This document shows positions 60,800 through 64,000 of a stretch of DNA of 64,000 bases, piece by piece. Each line of letters opens with the position of its first letter. The stretch's first letter is position 1. The position numbers were made by a program, and so were the translations under genes. Source of the stretch: Thiocapsa sp. (lineage in GTDB: Bacteria > Pseudomonadota > Gammaproteobacteria > Chromatiales > Chromatiaceae); NCBI RefSeq assembly GCF_018399035.1, contig NZ_CP073760.1, positions 4,960,501 to 5,024,500 on the forward strand. Direction: 5' to 3'. The notes under the pieces were generated by a model. The model did no database searches. It was not told where the DNA came from and saw nothing but the letters and a program-made list of their open reading frames with translations.

Positions 60800-61632
60800 C
60801 GCAGGTGCAGGGCAACCTCTTCGATGTCGCAGTCGCCTGTCTCGGCGAGCCGGATCCGGCGCGTAAGCAGGCCGCGACGCAGGCGGCGGCCGAGCACTGG
60901 CGCGCCGGGTGCCTGGATGCGGATGCGTCGGGCGCAGACCCGGTTCGGGATCTGCCCGGGCGTCCGGCGCGGCCCGAGCTGGTTCCCCCGCGTGCGCTCA
61001 AGGCGCGCAAGCTCACGAGCCGCGAGGGCCGTGCGGCCATGATCCACGCGGTCGCCCACATCGAGCTCAACGCCATCAACCTCGCTTGGGACGCGGTACA
61101 GCGCTTTCGCGCGATGCCGGCGGATTTCTACGCCGACTGGGTCCAGGTCGCGGCCGAGGAGGCGGAGCATTTCGGCCTGATGCGCAGCCGACTGCGGGAT
61201 CTCGGCTACGACTACGGCGATTTCCCCGCCCATGACGGCCTCTGGGAGATGGCGCGCGCGACCGCCCACGATCCGCTCGTGCGCATGGCCCTGGTTCCGC
61301 GCGTCCTGGAGGCGCGCGGGCTGGACGTGACGCCCGGGATGATCGCGCGCTTCGAGGCGGCGGGCGACCCGGAAACGGCGGCCTGCCTGGGCGTCATCCT
61401 GCGCGAGGAGGTCGGCCACGTGGCTGTCGGCTCGCGTTGGTTCAAGCGGCTGTGCGAGGAGCGCGGCCTCGACCCCGGGCCGCTCTATTTCGATCTGCTG
61501 CGCGAGTACATGCGCGCCGAGATCCGCTGCCCGCTCAACCTCCCGGCCCGACGCGAGGCCGGCTTCGACGAGGTCGAGCTGGAGCGTCTGCAGGCGCTCT
61601 GTCGGGCGGGGGAGGGCGGACGAGTCGGCTGA
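60796..61632 (+). CDS. DUF455 ferritin-like protein
   Basis: 278 residues with a probable di-metal four-helix bundle: MIHAVAHIELNAINLAWDAV (E, H), DWVQVAAEEAEHFGLM (E, E, H), and LREEVGHVAVGSRWFKRLCE (E, H). This spacing fits ferritin-like DUF455 proteins, distant relatives of the tRNA hydroxylase MiaE; the substrate is unknown. Its start overlaps the glycerate kinase stop, so the two are co-translated. Confidence 0.88.
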   Translation: MTQVQGNLFDVAVACLGEPDPARKQAATQAAAEHWRAGCLDADASGADPVRDLPGRPARPELVPPRALKARKLTSREGRAAMIHAVAHIELNAINLAWDAVQRFRAMPADFYADWVQVAAEEAEHFGLMRSRLRDLGYDYGDFPAHDGLWEMARATAHDPLVRMALVPRVLEARGLDVTPGMIARFEAAGDPETAACLGVILREEVGHVAVGSRWFKRLCEERGLDPGPLYFDLLREYMRAEIRCPLNLPARREAGFDEVELERLQALCRAGEGGRVG

Positions 61633-61722
61633 TCCATTCGATGGATAAAAAAAGCTGGCGGCCGGCGGCTGGAAGCTTCCGGCTTTCCCCGGATCGATGG
61701 ATCTCCAACGAGAGGACTAGGC

Positions 61723-62985
61723 ATGGCACGTATCAAGCTCGAATTTCCCAATCCCGAGGGGCACGCCTTGGTCGGCCTGCTCGAGACCCCTCCGGATCGC
61801 GTGCCGACGGCCCGTTACGCCCTTTTCGCGCACTGCTTTACCTGCAGCAAAGACATCGCCGCGGCGACCCGCATCAGTCGGGCCTTGGCTGCGCGCGGGA
61901 TCGCCGTGCTGCGCTTCGACTTCACCGGACTCGGCAACAGCGACGGCGACTTCGCCAACACCAATTTCTCTTCCAACGTCGCCGACCTGCTCGCCGCGGC
62001 GCGCAAGCTGGAGGCGGATTACGAGGCCCCGGCGCTCCTGATCGGACACAGCCTGGGCGGTGCGGCGGTGCTGGCGGCGGTGCATGCGCTCCCGTCCGTC
62101 GAGGCGGTGGTGACCATCGCCTCCCCGGCGACTGCCTCGCATGTTCAACACCTCCTCAGCGGGGCACGCGGCCAGTTGGAGGAGACCGGCGAGGCCGAGG
62201 TGCAGATCGGGCAGCGGCGCTTCCGCATCCGCAAGCAGTTGCTCGACGACCTGGATCAATACGCCTCGGCGGACCACATCCGTCACCTCAACCGCGCCCT
62301 TCTGGTCTTCCATTCGCCGCTCGACACCATCGTGTCGATCGGGGAGGCCGGCAAGATCTTCCAAGCGGCGCGGCACCCCAAGAGCTTCATCTCGCTGGAC
62401 AAGGCCGACCATATGCTCGGCAATCGCGAAGATGCCGAGTATGTCGCCGAGACGCTGGTCGCATGGGCGAGCCGCTATCTGGGGCTCGGCAAGCACGGTT
62501 TCGAGCAGAGCATCGGGACCGCACCGCGGGTAGCCGAGAAAGAGGTCCTGGTCACCGAGCTCGATACCCGTTTCCAGCGCGGCCTCTACACCCATCGCCA
62601 TCAATGGCTCGCCGACGAGCCCAAGTCGGTCGGCGGCTCGGATCTGGGTCCCACACCCTACGCTCTGCTGCTGATGTCGCTCGGCGCCTGCATCTCCATG
62701 ACCGTGCGGACCTACGCCAGGCATCAGGGGCTGGCGTTGGACGACGTCGAAGTCCGCCTGAGCCAAGAGCGGGTTCATGGCACGGACTGCCGCAGCGGTG
62801 AGCACGAGGGCGAGGACGAGGGCAAGCTCGAGCGCGTCGAGGTGCATCTGAACATCCTCGGCGCCCTCACGCCCGAAGAGCGCACCCGTCTACTCGAGAT
62901 TGCCGCACGCAGCCCGGTTTATCGCACGCTGGCTGCTAGCACGAACGTGCAGATGCGTTTCGAGGAGGAGCCGCCGGGCACCTGA
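61723..62985 (+). CDS. Alpha/beta hydrolase fused to OsmC-family domain
   Basis: 420 residues. Residues 1-250 are an alpha/beta hydrolase: nucleophile elbow LLIGHSLGGAAVLA (Ser), later SPLDTIVSIGE (Asp) and KADHMLG (His). Residues ~275-420 are OsmC-like: LGPTPYALLLMSLGACISMT with the redox Cys, and LERVEVHLNILGALTPEERT before RSPVYRTLAAST. The usual second OsmC cysteine (C-P-V near the end) is replaced by SPVY, so classical peroxidase activity is doubtful. The fusion is recurrent in proteobacteria; its substrate is unknown. Confidence 0.92.
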   Translation: MARIKLEFPNPEGHALVGLLETPPDRVPTARYALFAHCFTCSKDIAAATRISRALAARGIAVLRFDFTGLGNSDGDFANTNFSSNVADLLAAARKLEADYEAPALLIGHSLGGAAVLAAVHALPSVEAVVTIASPATASHVQHLLSGARGQLEETGEAEVQIGQRRFRIRKQLLDDLDQYASADHIRHLNRALLVFHSPLDTIVSIGEAGKIFQAARHPKSFISLDKADHMLGNREDAEYVAETLVAWASRYLGLGKHGFEQSIGTAPRVAEKEVLVTELDTRFQRGLYTHRHQWLADEPKSVGGSDLGPTPYALLLMSLGACISMTVRTYARHQGLALDDVEVRLSQERVHGTDCRSGEHEGEDEGKLERVEVHLNILGALTPEERTRLLEIAARSPVYRTLAASTNVQMRFEEEPPGT

Positions 62986-63143
62986 GCGGAGGCCCAAGCC
63001 GAGGCTCGGGGATCGACCGACCGAACGCCGTTGAAGTGGCGGCCGCGCCCGCGTAGCATCCCGCCCGCTCCCGTCACCTCTGTCCGCTGCGCGCAATCGC
63101 CGGACCCCGACTCAATGGCCTGCAGGCAAACCGGAACCTCGAC

Positions 63144-63668
63144 ATGAAACGGATCGAACATATTCTGGAGTTGGTCATCTTCAACAGCCGCTGGCTGCTC
63201 GCGCCCTTCTATCTGGGCCTAGTCCTCGCCATCGCCCTGCTGCTGGTCAAGTTCATCAAGGAGTTCATCCACTTCGTCCCCCTGGTCTTCACCGCCGAGG
63301 CCGGCGAGGTGATTATCGGGCTGCTCTCCCTCATCGACGTGGTGATGATCGCCAACCTGGTGCTCATCATCGTGCTGGCCGGCTACGAGAACTTCGTCTC
63401 CCGAATCGATACCGGGGACCATGAGGATCGTCCCAACTGGATGGGCCATGTGGGCTTCGCCGAGCTGAAGATGAAGCTCATCGGCTCCATCGTCGCCATC
63501 TCGGGCATCGAGCTGCTCAAGGCATTCATGTACGTGGATCGCCTGACCAACGAGGAGCTGGCCTGGAAGGTCGGCATCCACATGACCTTCGTCGTCTCCG
63601 GGCTTTTGTTCGCGCTGATGGATCGGATCTCGGCGGACAAGGCGAGCAATCGCGGAGACGATCATTAG
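63144..63668 (+). CDS. UPF0114 / YqhA-family inner-membrane protein
   Basis: 174 residues with about four helices. The opening MKRIEHILELVIFNSRWLLA, the motif LVLIIVLAGYENFVSRID and WMGHVGFAELKMKLIGSIVA match the YqhA (TIGR00645) family. Function unknown. Stand-alone gene. Confidence 0.9.
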   Translation: MKRIEHILELVIFNSRWLLAPFYLGLVLAIALLLVKFIKEFIHFVPLVFTAEAGEVIIGLLSLIDVVMIANLVLIIVLAGYENFVSRIDTGDHEDRPNWMGHVGFAELKMKLIGSIVAISGIELLKAFMYVDRLTNEELAWKVGIHMTFVVSGLLFALMDRISADKASNRGDDH

Positions 63669-63788
63669 TCGACATGGTCAGCCTCGATCACCCATCCGGT
63701 CGGATGCGGTGATCCGGCGAACCGCATCGCGCTCCGGCGGGCTCGCGGTTCCGAGGTGAACCGGTTCGGCGGGAAATGAAAGACGTCA

Positions 63789-64000
63789 ATGGCAACGCGT
63801 CAAGCCTTTACCCGAGATGAAATCGTGCTCTGCATTTATGCGGCGCGATACGACATCGCCGAGATCGGAGGCATCGAGACCATTTCTGCGCTGCAGTCAC
63901 GCAGTCGCTCATCGATCAGCATGAAGATCCAGAACATCGCCGCGATGTGCGACGACGCAGGGATCAGTCGGAACCCGACTCAACGCAGGCTGACGGGGCG
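63789..64000 (+). CDS. Partial gene cut by window end, HNH-associated-type N-terminus
   Basis: Open from ATG 63789 to the window edge (70 complete codons), preceded by a GAAAG purine run. It reads MATRQAFTRDEIVLCIYAAR, then YDIAEIGGIETISALQSRSR and SSISMKIQNIAAMCDDAGIS. The S-I-x-M-K-I-Q-N-I-A-A-M pattern resembles the N-terminus of proteins that carry a C-terminal HNH endonuclease domain, but only this part is visible, so the call is tentative. Confidence 0.6.
   Translation, partial: MATRQAFTRDEIVLCIYAARYDIAEIGGIETISALQSRSRSSISMKIQNIAAMCDDAGISRNPTQRRLTG

Overview
This GC-rich window most likely comes from a purple sulfur bacterium (Chromatiaceae, close to Thiocapsa). The best evidence is the [NiFe]-hydrogenase operon in the order small subunit, isp1, isp2, large subunit, the arrangement known from Thiocapsa roseopersicina and Allochromatium. 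The surrounding gammaproteobacterial housekeeping genes (LolCD, ComEC, TsaB, cobalamin assembly) agree. No rRNA, tRNA or CRISPR array was seen.

Layout. 0.2-6.4 kb: vitamin B12 uptake and assembly (BtuB-like receptor, BtuM-like membrane protein, cobO, cobU, cobT, cobC, cobS) in one tight + strand run. 6.5-8.3 kb: a decayed AlbA_2/ATPase gene and a ParA-like ATPase with an altered P-loop. 8.3-13.2 kb (-): a CBS/nucleotidyltransferase protein, a single-domain response regulator, a transporter-fused histidine kinase and a small membrane protein. 13.4-20.1 kb (+): a very large hemerythrin/GAF/PAS hybrid kinase translationally coupled to a REC-PAS-GGDEF-EAL-CZB protein. 20.2-23.3 kb: a VanX-type dipeptidase, a secreted protein of unknown function, an orphan PIN toxin and about 0.8 kb of apparently non-coding DNA. 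23.3-31.7 kb: central carbon genes (glycogen phosphorylase, phosphoketolase, 6-phosphogluconolactonase), with an IS3-type element inserted at the 5' end of the phosphorylase gene. 31.7-34.1 kb: a graveyard of internally deleted type I restriction-modification and MNT/HEPN genes, followed by an intact VapBC-type pair. 34.1-39.4 kb (-): the hydrogenase operon. 39.6-50.7 kb: agmatine deiminase, then a signalling cluster (PilZ protein, two-component pair, STAS protein, GGDEF/EAL protein, CheB-CheR-PAS protein). 50.8-63.7 kb: housekeeping genes (lolC, lolD, comEC, a PfkB kinase, tsaB, glycerate kinase, a DUF455 protein, a hydrolase-OsmC fusion, a UPF0114 protein). The last 0.2 kb starts a gene cut by the window edge.

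The most unusual feature is a family of dispersed, non-coding, two-module elements, seven copies in 64 kb. The full form is an 85 bp module, a 23 bp AT-rich linker and a second module of about 85 bp. Each module is bounded by TAAACCGCG and CGCGGTTTA, so either end offers a TAA stop codon to an incoming reading frame. Three coding frames here end on such a TAA. Three otherwise intact genes (cobC, the hybrid kinase, glycerate kinase) carry a frameshift at a run of five C or G, each repaired by adding one base. That pattern points to base-calling error at least as much as to real mutation.
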